Positions 48,774 to 58,182 of a stretch of DNA of 64,000 nucleotides are shown here, piece by piece. This stretch comes from Chloroflexi bacterium OLB13 (lineage in GTDB: Bacteria; Chloroflexota; Anaerolineae; Aggregatilineales; Phototrophicaceae). The notes beneath the pieces were generated by a model. That model was not told the origin of the DNA and did no database searches. It saw only the letters and a list, made by a program, of their open reading frames with translations. How positions within the stretch are numbered: the stretch's first letter is position 1; each line of letters starts with the position of its first letter. The translations under genes were made by a program, and so were the position numbers. The DNA is taken from contig JZRA01000120.1 in NCBI GenBank assembly GCA_001567485.1, positions 1 to 64,000 on the forward strand, given 5' to 3'.

Positions 48774-50658
48774 GCCGTTCAATATACGCCCGCCTAACAT
48801 CGCGCGCTGTGAGGTTAGCGGGTGTGGTTTCTAGTTCCGGCACAATCACCGCCGGCAGCTTAAACTTGAACGTGCTGCCGACGCCCAATTCGCTTTCGAG
48901 TTCGATTGCCCCACCGTGCCGGTCAATGATGGCCTTCGCGAGTGACAGGCCGATCCCGGCCCCGCCGCTTTCGGTGCTGCGCGCCCGGTCGACACGGAAA
49001 AAGCGGTCATACACTTTAGGTTGATCGGCCGGGCTGATCCCGATCCCGGTGTCGGCGACTTCCATCACGACCGAGGGGCCGTCGCGATACGTCCGGACGA
49101 CGACCTTGCCCCCCTCTCGATTGAATTGCAGCGCATTGAGCACGAGGGCGTCGACAGCGCGCTTCAGACGCTGACGATCCGCGTAGACGGGCGGCAGCGC
49201 CTCGGCCAGTTCGGTGCTGAGCGCAACCGTCCGGCGCTCGGCATCCTCCACACGGGCCTTCACGATGGTTGAGACGAGTTCGTTGAGGTCGATGTTATCA
49301 CGCTCAAGCACGTTGGACGTATCGAGTTCCGAAAGCTCAATCATCGCCGACAGGATCGACCACAACCGCTTGGCGGCGTCGTCGGACGCCACAGCTCGGT
49401 CACGCATCTTGCCTGACAGGTCAATCGCTTCCTCGATCACCCCGGCGTAGATCGCCGGCAGCTTGGGGTGCAGCCCGGCCAGCGTCGCTACCTGCCGGTC
49501 GGCGAGCCGGCGCGTGAGATACGCCGACGATTGCAGTACGCTCATCGGCGTGCGCAGATCGTGCGAAGCGTCACGGATGAAGCGCTGAAGCACGAGGATA
49601 CGTTCGCGCTCGGCGATGAGGTTGAACGCTGCGCGCTGCGCCGTCACGTCGTTCACCAACAAAACGCGCCCGGCAGGATGGCCGCGCACGTCGGCCAATT
49701 GAGTCACGTCGACCTCGAACGTCGTCTGGCCGAGGTACTCAGGATAGGCGACGTCGAACTTCGCGGCGCCGGACTCCAACTGCTCCTGAAATTCCGGCCA
49801 TTCACGGACAATGTCCATAATCGACAGCCCGATCATGCGCTCGCCTGACCACAGCGGGCCGAATACACGCCGCGCAGACTGGTTCGAGTCGAGCACACGG
49901 CCCGCAAAGTCAACCACGATCACCGCATCGGCAATCGCGTCAAAGACATGTTCACGAGCGACCGGGAGCATGCCGAGCTGTTGATAACGGTACAAGCCGT
50001 ACATGAAAATGACGGTCGCAGGGATGAACAGCAGCACGCCCGATCTCAGCGGCGAGATCGGGTTAGCGGCCAATAAATCCATGAGGTTGCCGGTGAGTAT
50101 TACCAGTAAGCCTACGACCAGCATCCCAACCTGCGTGCGATGACCGGGCAGCGCACTGCGCACGGATTCGATCAACAGCACCAACGCGATCGTATAGATA
50201 AAGTAGAAGTAGACAGTCGAGATGGCGATCCACGGCCCACGCTGCGTCACGATCACGCGCAGCCCGAACACCGTGTCGATGGTCGTGAACTCGCGCACGA
50301 GGGGTAAGTCGACGAATCCCAGCAGCAGAGTGATAAGCGGAACGATTGAGAGAAGGGCCGTCAACCGCCAGTGAGTCCAAATCTTCTGCCGGTAAACCTC
50401 ATAACCGAGGGTCAGCACCGCCAGTGGAAGCGCCACCACGCCAGCCTGACGCAGGTTGTACCACAGCAGCTTATCCGCATCGGCCGCCAGCAGCTCAATG
50501 AGATAAGCCGCGCACCGCACGAGCATGCAGCAGATTATCGCGACCAGCGGCGCGCCCCCCGGCAGATCGCGCCGGCGCAGCGCCACACCGACAAGTGCCA
50601 TGCCGAGAATGGTCGACAGGCCAAGCACTATGAGATACGCTGCGCCAACCCACGTCAT
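48742..50658 (-). CDS. Sensor histidine kinase with 7TM N-terminal domain and PAS
   Basis: A 638-residue kinase. Residues 1-230 contain about seven helices (histidine-kinase 7TM type; GAAYLIVLGLSTILGMALVG to FMYGLYRYQQLGMLPV), then a PAS domain (about 240-350; ADAVIVVDFAGRVLDSNQSA), HisKA (FIRDASHDLRTPMSVLQSSA, phospho-His near 375) and HATPase (VLNALQFNREGG, VADTGIGISPADQ, GAGIGLSLAKAIIDRHGG). No response regulator is adjacent, so it is an orphan, possibly read through from the muropeptide operon ending 80 bp upstream. Confidence 0.9.
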   Translation of the reverse strand: MTWVGAAYLIVLGLSTILGMALVGVALRRRDLPGGAPLVAIICCMLVRCAAYLIELLAADADKLLWYNLRQAGVVALPLAVLTLGYEVYRQKIWTHWRLTALLSIVPLITLLLGFVDLPLVREFTTIDTVFGLRVIVTQRGPWIAISTVYFYFIYTIALVLLIESVRSALPGHRTQVGMLVVGLLVILTGNLMDLLAANPISPLRSGVLLFIPATVIFMYGLYRYQQLGMLPVAREHVFDAIADAVIVVDFAGRVLDSNQSARRVFGPLWSGERMIGLSIMDIVREWPEFQEQLESGAAKFDVAYPEYLGQTTFEVDVTQLADVRGHPAGRVLLVNDVTAQRAAFNLIAERERILVLQRFIRDASHDLRTPMSVLQSSAYLTRRLADRQVATLAGLHPKLPAIYAGVIEEAIDLSGKMRDRAVASDDAAKRLWSILSAMIELSELDTSNVLERDNIDLNELVSTIVKARVEDAERRTVALSTELAEALPPVYADRQRLKRAVDALVLNALQFNREGGKVVVRTYRDGPSVVMEVADTGIGISPADQPKVYDRFFRVDRARSTESGGAGIGLSLAKAIIDRHGGAIELESELGVGSTFKFKLPAVIVPELETTPANLTARDVRRAYIERPTSAFPSPSA

Positions 50659-50738
50659 GCAAGAAATCCGTTATCTGAGTCCTTGACACTAGTGTATGGC
50701 CGATTACCCCTACGCGGCGTAAAGCTGCGCCGCTGGCA

Positions 50739-51212
50739 TTACGACCGCAGCATTCCGGCGTAGACGCTCGGCGTGCTGTCGGGGATCACGACCGCCCCGC
50801 ACACTTTCGTGTAGAACTCGACCGGGCCAACGCCGCCGATGATACCGTAGGCATAGCCGTTGAATCGCATATCGTGAAGGGCCGCGAGCAGCAGCGCCGC
50901 GCCTGTCTTGCGCCCGCGTGCCGCCTCGCTGACGCCGGTCGGGCCGAAGAACCCGCGCGCCACGACATCCCAGCAGGCGAATCCAAGCAGTGTCCCGCCC
51001 TCGTGCGCCACCCACACCGACAGCGGAAGCCGGCTGAAAGCGACATCAGTCTCGCTCACCCAGTAGGGGCTGAAGTGCTGCCCGATCCACGCCAGTACAT
51101 TGTGTTTCTCAGGCGGGATGGCGCGCCGGATCGTGATGCCGTGCTCGGCCTGCCCGGCGATTGCCGGCTCCAGCGGGGGCAGTTCATAGAGTTTCACCAG
51201 CATGTCCGTCAT
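50739..51212 (-). CDS. GNAT-family acetyltransferase
   Basis: A 157-residue N-acetyltransferase. The acetyl-CoA site is visible as GPTGVSEAARGRKTGAALLLAALHDM near residue 95, a variant of the R/Q-x-x-G-x-G/A loop, followed by YGIIGGVGPVEFYTKVCGAV. ATG 51212 overlaps the nagA stop (ATGA), fixing the start and making it the last gene of the muropeptide operon. A GNAT here could acetylate a released amino sugar or amino acid, or modify an operon enzyme. The substrate is unknown. Confidence 0.8.
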   Translation of the reverse strand: MTDMLVKLYELPPLEPAIAGQAEHGITIRRAIPPEKHNVLAWIGQHFSPYWVSETDVAFSRLPLSVWVAHEGGTLLGFACWDVVARGFFGPTGVSEAARGRKTGAALLLAALHDMRFNGYAYGIIGGVGPVEFYTKVCGAVVIPDSTPSVYAGMLRS

Positions 51213-52363
51213 GCGCGATACACCACCTCTCCGGCGACAATCGTCGCCTGAACCCCACCGTCGTCGTTCAGCAGCACGAAGTCGGCATCCCAACCAATGC
51301 GGACTGCCCCTTTACGTTTGTCGAGTCCAATGGCGCGCACGGCCGGCATTGCGGCGCTGCGTGCCACAGCATAGATCGATTGGCCGGTGGCCCGCGCGAA
51401 GTTCACCACGCCGCGATCCAACGTAAGCGTGCTGCCGGCCAGCGTCCCGTCCTCAAGCCGGGCCACCCCGCCGCGGACGTAAATCGTGCGCTCATCCACC
51501 GGGTAATCGCCATCCGGCATGCCGGCCGCGCGAATGGCATCGCTGATGAGCACGATGTTGTTCGACTTGGCCTTCCACAGCGCGCGGATCGCGCCCGGAT
51601 GGATGTGAATGTTATCGGCGATCAGTTCACAGCGCACGCGGTCGTCGCCCATAGCGGCCCCGACCACGCCGGGGGCGCGGTGCTGTAACGGCGACATCGC
51701 GTTGAACGTGTGCGTCGCGTGGGTCACACCCGCCTCGATGCCCTGCACAGCCTGATCGTAGGTCGCGTCGGTATGCCCCATGCTGACCGTGATCCCGCGC
51801 GACCGGCATTCGTGGATGAACCACGCGTTTTCCTCGAACTCCGGCGCGACCGTGACCAAGCGGATGACACCATGCTCCAGCCACGGGATCGCTTCATCGC
51901 GGTCGGCCCGGCGGATCAGGTCGAGGTTTTGCGCGCCGCCGCGTACCGCGTTCAGATACGGGCCTTCGAGATGCGCGCCCAACAGCGTGCTGCCGCCGGG
52001 CATCCGGCCCACACACTGCGCGATCGTTTTCAGTGCGGCGTCGATGCGCGGGCGCGTATCCGTCCACGTCGTCGCCAAAAAGCCCGTCACGCCGTGGCTG
52101 GCGTAGAAGCGGGCCATCGCGATCAGCGCGTCCGGGTCGGCGTCCATCGTGTCGCAGCCCATCCCGCCGTGTACGTGCACATCAACATACCCCGGCGCGA
52201 GCAGCAGCCCCCCGCCGTCAAACGACGCGGCCCCACCGGCAGCGGGCGCATCCCCCGCACCACCATCGACGATCACGCCGTTTTCGACGCGCAGCCACCC
52301 CGCCAATGGGCGATCATCCGCGCCGTGCAAGTAGCGTACGTTCGCAACCAGAAGATCGCTCAT
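51209..52363 (-). CDS. nagA: N-acetylglucosamine-6-phosphate deacetylase
   Basis: A 384-residue amidohydrolase converting GlcNAc-6-P to GlcN-6-P and acetate. It shows metal site HVHGGMGCDTMD, Glu in LEGPYLNAVRGG, metal His in SMGHTDATYDQ and THATHTFNAMSP, substrate-binding HRAPGVVGAAM, IADNIHIHPG and catalytic Asp in VLISDAIRAAG. It overlaps murQ by four bases (ATGA) and gnat likewise. It receives GlcNAc-6-P from MurQ, from the kinase and also from NanE of the sialic-acid locus. NagB is not in the window. Confidence 0.95.
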   Translation of the reverse strand: MSDLLVANVRYLHGADDRPLAGWLRVENGVIVDGGAGDAPAAGGAASFDGGGLLLAPGYVDVHVHGGMGCDTMDADPDALIAMARFYASHGVTGFLATTWTDTRPRIDAALKTIAQCVGRMPGGSTLLGAHLEGPYLNAVRGGAQNLDLIRRADRDEAIPWLEHGVIRLVTVAPEFEENAWFIHECRSRGITVSMGHTDATYDQAVQGIEAGVTHATHTFNAMSPLQHRAPGVVGAAMGDDRVRCELIADNIHIHPGAIRALWKAKSNNIVLISDAIRAAGMPDGDYPVDERTIYVRGGVARLEDGTLAGSTLTLDRGVVNFARATGQSIYAVARSAAMPAVRAIGLDKRKGAVRIGWDADFVLLNDDGGVQATIVAGEVVYRA

Positions 52364-53235
52364 CCGATGATCTCCCTCAGCCGGTCGTTGTGAGCCACGA
52401 GAAGCGCGCGCGCCTCCTGCGCATCCACACTGCGCGCGATCATGACAATGGCGGTTTTCGCGTGTCCACCGGCTTCTTTGAGCGCCGCATCCGCCGCCGT
52501 CGCGTCCGCGCCGCTGATCTGCATGACGATCCGGCGCGCGCGCGCCGCCAGCTTGGCGTTGGTGATCTGTACGTCCACCATCAAGTTACCGTAGACCTTG
52601 CCCAGCCCGACCATCACGGCCGTGCTGAGCATGTTGAGCACCATCTTCTGCGCGGTGCCGGCTTTGAGGCGGGTCGAGCCGGTCAGCACCTCGGGGCCGG
52701 CGGCAACCTCGATCCCGATCTCGGCCCGCAGCGTGATCGGCGCCTCGGTGTTGCACGCCACGCCGACCGTCAGCGCGCCGAGGGCCTTGGCGTATTCGAG
52801 CGCGCCGAGCACATACGGCGTGCTGCCGCTGGCCGCGATCCCGACCACGCTGTCGAGCGCACCGGCATTGTGCGCGGCCAAGTCACGACGGCCGCCGTCG
52901 GCGTCGTCCTCGGCGCCTTCCACAGCACGCATGAACGCACGGTCACCGCCAGCGATGATCCCCACGACCAGTTCGGGCGGCACGCCAAACGTCGGCACGC
53001 ACTCCACCGCATCAAGCACACCGAGCCGCCCGCTGGTGCCGGCGCCGATGTAGAGCAACCGCCCGCCGCGCCGCATACGCGCCGTGATCGCCTCGACCGC
53101 CGCGGCGATCTGCGGGAGCGCCTGCGCCACCGCGCGGGCAACGCTGGCGTCCTCCTCGTTCATCGTCTGCACAATTTGCAGCGGAGTCATCTGGTCAAGA
53201 TTGACCGTCCGCGGATTCTGCTGTTCGGTAAGCAT
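52360..53235 (-). CDS. murQ: N-acetylmuramic acid 6-phosphate etherase
   Basis: A 291-residue SIS-domain enzyme that removes the lactyl ether from MurNAc-6-P to give GlcNAc-6-P and D-lactate. The family signature is complete: RTVNLDQMTPLQIVQTMNEED, GRLLYIGAGTSGRLGVLDA, the catalytic Glu in VECVPTFG, GIAASGSTPYVLGAL, STRLKAGTAQKMVLNMLST and LMVDVQITNAKLAARA. It lies between the MurK-like kinase (52 bp) and nagA (overlap). Confidence 0.96.
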   Translation of the reverse strand: MLTEQQNPRTVNLDQMTPLQIVQTMNEEDASVARAVAQALPQIAAAVEAITARMRRGGRLLYIGAGTSGRLGVLDAVECVPTFGVPPELVVGIIAGGDRAFMRAVEGAEDDADGGRRDLAAHNAGALDSVVGIAASGSTPYVLGALEYAKALGALTVGVACNTEAPITLRAEIGIEVAAGPEVLTGSTRLKAGTAQKMVLNMLSTAVMVGLGKVYGNLMVDVQITNAKLAARARRIVMQISGADATAADAALKEAGGHAKTAIVMIARSVDAQEARALLVAHNDRLREIIG

Positions 53236-53287
53236 TACCCCTCAATTCCCCTCATCGAGCGCGGCTGCCAGATGCCTGCCGCGATAC

Positions 53288-54184
53288 TCAGAACGCTTGC
53301 GCGGCAAGCATAGCGGCGCCGATAGCCGGCGGATAGAGTGGGCGCGGGCGTTCTTCGATGTGAAGCCGCCGCATCAAGACTTCAACCAGCCGGTTGTCCG
53401 TCTCCAACAGGCCGCCTGCGAATGCAATCGGCCCGTCTTTCAGGTCAAGCCGCGCTTGGATACTGCGCACCAGATTCGCCAGTTCCGACGCAGCCCGCGC
53501 GACATATCCCTGCGCCACACGGTCGCCTTCCTCGCTGATCTGGATAAGCAGCGGGGCCAGCGCCGCAATCGCGCGCACCTGTACGCCCTGCCGGTACGTC
53601 CACGCGATGATGTCCCCCGCCGTCGCCGCCCCGATCTCTTTAAGCACACGCGGGGTGATCTGTGACTTTCCGGCGCGTCCGTCCAACTCGCGCAGCGCGT
53701 GGGCAAGCACTTCGCGCCCCATCCAATACCCGCTGCCTTCGTCGCCCAGCAGATAGCCAAACCCGCCCTGCCGCAGCTTGCGCCCGTCAACCGACACGCC
53801 AAAGGCCGCGCTTCCGGTGCCGGCGATGACGATAACGCCCTTGCGCTCGCCTACCGCGCCGACCAGCGCGATCTCGAAATCCGAGCTGGGCACAATCCGC
53901 GCGGTAGGCAGCACGATCTGAAGCATGTCGCGCACCCAATCGGCGCTGTGGTCGTCCGCCGCGCCCGCGATCCCCGCCGCCGCCGCCGTGATGTCCCCCG
54001 GCGTGAGGTTGGCGTCACTGATCGCCTGCCGCACGGCGGCCCGCACGCGCGCGCCGGATTCTTCACGCCCAATACTGCTCGGATTGACGTTGTCGCCGGT
54101 CGTTTGCGCCAACACGTTCATCTGCGCGTCCGTCACGACCACGCGGACGTGCGACCCGCCTCCATCAATACCCAGTAGTGCCAT
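53288..54184 (-). CDS. BadF/BadG-family amino-sugar kinase, MurK-like
   Basis: A 298-residue ASKHA kinase. The phosphate-1 loop is GIDGGGSHVRVVVTD, phosphate-2 VIVIAGTGSAAFGV, followed by GGFGYLLGDEGSGYWMG, and the adenosine motif IAFAGGLLETDN. The family includes eukaryotic GlcNAc kinase and MurK of Clostridium acetobutylicum, which phosphorylates MurNAc and GlcNAc at C6. Placement between the AmiE-like hydrolase and murQ argues for the same dual role here, replacing the PTS that phosphorylates MurNAc in Bacillus and E. coli. The specificity is inferred. Confidence 0.88.
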   Translation of the reverse strand: MALLGIDGGGSHVRVVVTDAQMNVLAQTTGDNVNPSSIGREESGARVRAAVRQAISDANLTPGDITAAAAGIAGAADDHSADWVRDMLQIVLPTARIVPSSDFEIALVGAVGERKGVIVIAGTGSAAFGVSVDGRKLRQGGFGYLLGDEGSGYWMGREVLAHALRELDGRAGKSQITPRVLKEIGAATAGDIIAWTYRQGVQVRAIAALAPLLIQISEEGDRVAQGYVARAASELANLVRSIQARLDLKDGPIAFAGGLLETDNRLVEVLMRRLHIEERPRPLYPPAIGAAMLAAQAF

Positions 54185-54195
54185 GCCATCCTCGC

Positions 54196-55431
54196 TTACG
54201 ACAGCGCTTCCGCCAAAAGGGTGTGCACCGCCCGCCGCAGTTCATACGTCCCCGGCAGGCCCCGGCCCGGATACACGCTGTTGGTGAGCAGCGCGACCAC
54301 CAGCTTACGCTGCGGGTCGATCCACAGCGATGTGCCGGTGAACCCGGTATGTCCAAACGTGTCCGGACTCATCACATCGCCGCAGTTGGCCCCTTCATGC
54401 GGCTTGATGACGAAGCCCAGCCCGCGGCGCAGGCCCTCCGATACAGCCTGTTCGCGGATCGCTTCCGCCGCCAGTTCCGGCGCGATGTTGAACTCGCCCG
54501 CCCCGTCAAGCCAGAGCTGTCCGAAGCGCGCGACCGTCTCGGCCGAGGCGAACAGCCCGGCATGTCCCGCGACACCGCCCGCCGCGCACGCGTTCTCGTC
54601 GTGGACTTCGCCGTGGACGCGGCGCTGGCGCCAATGCGCGTCGAATTCGGTCGGCACGATGTGGTCAAGCCCGATACGCTGATCGACCGGGTTGAACGTG
54701 ATCGGGTCTGGCAGAGTGCTGATGGCGGAGATAACCCGCGCGCGGATGCCGTTCTCCAGCGACTGACCGCCGATGCGGGCCACCGCTTCGCCCAAAAGCA
54801 TCAGGCCGATGTCGGTATAACGCACCTTGTCGCCCGGCAGCCCCGCGAAGTCGACAGCACACAGCGCGCCGAGCATCCGCGCCCAGCGCAGCTCACGCGG
54901 CATCGGGTCAAGCTGTCCTGGCGGCGTGGGCGGCGGCCCGGCGACGGCGTAGAACTGGCGCCACGGCGGCAGCCCCGATGTATGCGTGAGCAGTTGGCGC
55001 ATCGTCACCGAGGTCGGCGTCACGAGCTTGCCGACATGCGCCGGATCCATCGGCACGACCTTACGGTTGATCGGATCGTAGCTGTCCACGACCGAGCGCG
55101 GCGAGATCGCGGCGAACTCCGGCACGACGTCGGCCAGCGGCATATCGAGCGACGCCATGCCCGCGCTGACCTGCGCCAAGAACGCCGTCACGGTGAACAG
55201 CTTGGTCACGGACGCCAGATCGTACAAACAGCTCGGCTGGATCGGGGTTTGCGTTTCGGGGTCTTGCCACCCCCACCCGCCTTCATACACCAGCTCGCCA
55301 CGGTGCATGACCGCCAGCACCGCCGACGGCGTAACCCCGTCGCGGATGGCCGCCGTCACGACGCTGTCGAGCTGTTCCGCGGACGCCGCGGGGATGTTCC
55401 GCTGTCCGTCACTGCGTGGAATCTCAGTCAT
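54196..55431 (-). CDS. Serine hydrolase (class C beta-lactamase fold), AmiE/YbbE-like
   Basis: A 411-residue penicillin-binding-type hydrolase. The nucleophile motif is SVTK near residue 84 (S-x-x-K), the second motif YTDIG, the third GHTGF. A diagnostic block GEVHDENACAAGGVAGHAGLF matches the AmiE/YbbE group, which in Bacillus cleaves the peptide from MurNAc. No signal peptide is seen, unlike the Bacillus enzyme, so it should act in the cytoplasm on imported muropeptides. It overlaps the namZ stop by 8 bp and precedes the kinase by 11 bp. Confidence 0.85.
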   Translation of the reverse strand: MTEIPRSDGQRNIPAASAEQLDSVVTAAIRDGVTPSAVLAVMHRGELVYEGGWGWQDPETQTPIQPSCLYDLASVTKLFTVTAFLAQVSAGMASLDMPLADVVPEFAAISPRSVVDSYDPINRKVVPMDPAHVGKLVTPTSVTMRQLLTHTSGLPPWRQFYAVAGPPPTPPGQLDPMPRELRWARMLGALCAVDFAGLPGDKVRYTDIGLMLLGEAVARIGGQSLENGIRARVISAISTLPDPITFNPVDQRIGLDHIVPTEFDAHWRQRRVHGEVHDENACAAGGVAGHAGLFASAETVARFGQLWLDGAGEFNIAPELAAEAIREQAVSEGLRRGLGFVIKPHEGANCGDVMSPDTFGHTGFTGTSLWIDPQRKLVVALLTNSVYPGRGLPGTYELRRAVHTLLAEALS

Positions 55432-56590
55432 AGATCAAATACGGCTGACGCCGCTCCTCGAACTCAGCGCATACTTTACGCTCTTCGGCCAGAATGTCAG
55501 CCACGCGCGCGTCGTTGTCGATCATCGAGCGCGCCCAACGGTTGCCCATCAACAGGTCGAACATATACCGCCCGTTGTGCGGCTCGGCCCAACCGAACTC
55601 CTCTGGGAAGTATGCGCGTATCGTGACGATCACGTTCAACCACGTGCGCAGCGGGTCGTACATGCGCGGCTCGACGATGTGCGCTTGCACCCCCCGGCAG
55701 TCGATCCCGGCGTGCTTGCCGGTCGTCGGGCGAAACGCCGTGGGCCGGAACAACACGCCGCGCTGATGCTGCATGTTCAGCCGATGCGCAAGCTCGATCG
55801 GGTCGATGCCCGGCGAGCCGACGATCTCAAACGGAAGCGCTGTGCCGCGCCCTTCGCTCAACGTCGTGCCTTCGATCATCACCGACCCCGGATAGTGATC
55901 GGCGGTGGCGACTTTCGGGATCGCGGGCGACGGGGGGATCCACGTCAATCCGGTGTCGCGCCAACTCATCGACCGGCGCCATCCGCTAACCGCCAGCACC
56001 TTCACCAGATTCTCAGCGCCGGGGATAAGCGTGCTGTAGTATATCGCCAGTTCGCCGAGGGTCATGCCGTGCACAAGCGGCACGACGCTGTCATACCGGC
56101 CGACCATCGACGTGCAGTTCGGCTCGACCAGCAGCCCGCGCACGACAAGGCCGTTGAGGGGGTTGGGTCGGTCGAGCACCAGCATTTCAAGGCCGGCCTC
56201 GGCGCACGCCTCAAGCATGAGCGACATCGTCCACGCAAACGTGTAACAGCGCGCCCCGATGTCTTGCAGATCGACGACGATCAGGTCGAGGCCGTCGAGC
56301 ATCTCGCGCGCGGGTTTGGTGTGTTCGCTGTACAGGCTGTACACCGGCAGGCCGGTGCGCGCGTCCACCGAGTTGTTCACCAACTCGCCCTCACGCGCGC
56401 TGCCAAAGAAGCCGTGCTCCGGCGTGAACAGCGCCCGTACGTCCACCTCAGGCGAACCGGTGAGCAGCGAGTAGGTCGGGATCAACATCTCGCCGACGGC
56501 CGACAGATGGGTCAGCAGCCCGACCTTGCGACCACGAACGTGTTCGAAGTCGGCGCGGCGCAGGACATCGACACCGGCGTAGACCGTCAT
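55424..56590 (-). CDS. namZ: Exo-beta-N-acetylmuramidase (DUF1343, NamZ/GH171-like)
   Basis: A 388-residue DUF1343 protein. The family was shown in Bacillus to be an exo-muramidase cutting MurNAc from MurNAc-GlcNAc ends. Signature segments are KVGLLTHLSAVGEM, ALFTPEHGFFGS, PVYSLYSEHTKP, the acid-rich VDLQDIGARCYTFAWTM, VLDRPNPLNG and MIEGTTLSEGRGTALPFE. No signal peptide is visible. ATG 56590 directly follows the nagZ stop (TAGGATG) and a G-run. The neighbouring NagZ would cut the other type of bond, so the pair can reduce glycan strands to monomers. Confidence 0.9.
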   Translation of the reverse strand: MTVYAGVDVLRRADFEHVRGRKVGLLTHLSAVGEMLIPTYSLLTGSPEVDVRALFTPEHGFFGSAREGELVNNSVDARTGLPVYSLYSEHTKPAREMLDGLDLIVVDLQDIGARCYTFAWTMSLMLEACAEAGLEMLVLDRPNPLNGLVVRGLLVEPNCTSMVGRYDSVVPLVHGMTLGELAIYYSTLIPGAENLVKVLAVSGWRRSMSWRDTGLTWIPPSPAIPKVATADHYPGSVMIEGTTLSEGRGTALPFEIVGSPGIDPIELAHRLNMQHQRGVLFRPTAFRPTTGKHAGIDCRGVQAHIVEPRMYDPLRTWLNVIVTIRAYFPEEFGWAEPHNGRYMFDLLMGNRWARSMIDNDARVADILAEERKVCAEFEERRQPYLIYD

Positions 56591-56591
56591 C

Positions 56592-58127
56592 CTATCCCCC
56601 AAGCGTGACGGACGCGCTGCCGGTCGGCACGTAATCTCCGAGCAGCGCGCCGATCACCGCGTCCAACTGCGGCTCCGCCCCGCCGAACGAACACAGCGCC
56701 GCGTCAGCGTCAGGCAGAGCGCCCACGTCATACGGGTTGCGCAGCGCAACCAGCACGGAGATATGCGCGGCGCTGAGCACCGCATTCGCCACCCGCATGT
56801 GCTCAGGACTCAGATGCACGCTGCGGGTCGCAAGGATCGTCACCCCGGCGCTGCGTGCGGCGTCGAGCGCCTTCTCTACATCCTGTTCCGGCAGGCCGCG
56901 CGACAGCGCCACGACCGTGGTATCCGGCCGCCGCGCCAACAGCCGCGCCGCAAGCCCGGTTTGGCCGGTGGCGTCGAAGACGACACTGTCGTGGATCGAC
57001 GGGAACTCGACCAGCGCGACGCTGACATGATCGGGAAGCGGAACCACGCCCTGCGCCCGCACCAGTTGAATACCGGCCTGCGCCGCCGCAGTCACCGTCT
57101 CGATGTGCGCGGCGCTGCGAATCGCATCTAGATTCGGCGGTTCGGTGATGGCATACGCCTGTTTCATCGCCTGAATCCGGCGCAGCGACTCGACGCGGTT
57201 CTCCTCAGAGATTCGCCCGCTGCGCGCCGCCTCGATCAACCCGCGATACGCCTCCTCCTGCACCTCGCGCGTGTGGCTGAACAGGATCAGGTCGACACCG
57301 GCCGCTGCCGCCAGCGCCGCGGACTCGGCCGGCGCATGGTGTGCCGTGATCGCGCCCATTTCGAGGCAGTCGGTCATCGCCACACCGTCGAAACCGAGGA
57401 TCCCCCGCAGCAGGGTCGGGACGATGTTCGGGGACAGCGTGGCCGGAAGCGCCGGATCGAGCGCGGCGAAGATCGTATGTGTGGTCATGATCGACGCGAC
57501 GCCCGCTTCGATCACCGCGCGGTACGGCAGCAGGTCGGCGTCGATCAGGTCTTCAAGCGGTGTGTCGATGGAAGGCAGCGCGACATGCGTGTCGATGGCC
57601 GTGTTCCCCAAGCCGGGGAAGTGCTTGGCGCAAGCGGCGACTCCGGCCGCCTGATAGCCCGCGACCTGCGCCGCGGCGACATCCGCGACCCGCCGTGGAT
57701 CCGCCCCCGGTGAACGCGTCCCAACCGACGGATTCGCCGCGTTGTACGAGATATCGACCACCGGCGCGAAGTTCCAGTTGATCCCGAGTGCGCGCATCTC
57801 CTCACCGAGTACGCCGGCGACCGCTTCGGCATACTGACCGCCGCCCGCGGCAAGCGCCATCGCGGATGGCGCCTCGGTGAACCAGCCGCGCAGCCGTGCG
57901 ACTTCGCCGCCCTCTTGATCGATCCCGATCAGCAGCGGTGTGCGCGCCGCCGCGTGCAGCGATTGCGTCAGAGCCGCGAGCTGCTCCGGGTTTTCGACGT
58001 TGCGTTGAAACAGGATCACACCGCCGACACGCCCGGCCTCAAGCCACTCAAGAAGATAATCCGGCGCGGTCAGGCCGTGGAACCCGACGACCAACCGCTG
58101 CCCCATCTGCTGCTCGATAGAGTCCAT
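56592..58127 (-). CDS. nagZ: Beta-N-acetylglucosaminidase, GH3
   Basis: A 511-residue family 3 glycosidase. The catalytic domain (1-330) has LLIGIDQEGGEVARLRG, CAKHFPGLGNTAIDTHVALP with the Asp-His general acid/base pair of NagZ, and the nucleophile Asp in GVAMTDCLEMGAI. A C-terminal domain (about 345-511) makes it the long, Gram-positive-like form. There is no signal peptide. It releases GlcNAc from muropeptides. AGGGGG lies before ATG 58127. It is one base from namZ. Confidence 0.93.
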   Translation of the reverse strand: MDSIEQQMGQRLVVGFHGLTAPDYLLEWLEAGRVGGVILFQRNVENPEQLAALTQSLHAAARTPLLIGIDQEGGEVARLRGWFTEAPSAMALAAGGGQYAEAVAGVLGEEMRALGINWNFAPVVDISYNAANPSVGTRSPGADPRRVADVAAAQVAGYQAAGVAACAKHFPGLGNTAIDTHVALPSIDTPLEDLIDADLLPYRAVIEAGVASIMTTHTIFAALDPALPATLSPNIVPTLLRGILGFDGVAMTDCLEMGAITAHHAPAESAALAAAAGVDLILFSHTREVQEEAYRGLIEAARSGRISEENRVESLRRIQAMKQAYAITEPPNLDAIRSAAHIETVTAAAQAGIQLVRAQGVVPLPDHVSVALVEFPSIHDSVVFDATGQTGLAARLLARRPDTTVVALSRGLPEQDVEKALDAARSAGVTILATRSVHLSPEHMRVANAVLSAAHISVLVALRNPYDVGALPDADAALCSFGGAEPQLDAVIGALLGDYVPTGSASVTLGG

Positions 58128-58182
58128 TCGTTTCCCCCTGTGTAAAGTACAAGTCTAGCGCATCTGACGCAGCAGATCGCGC

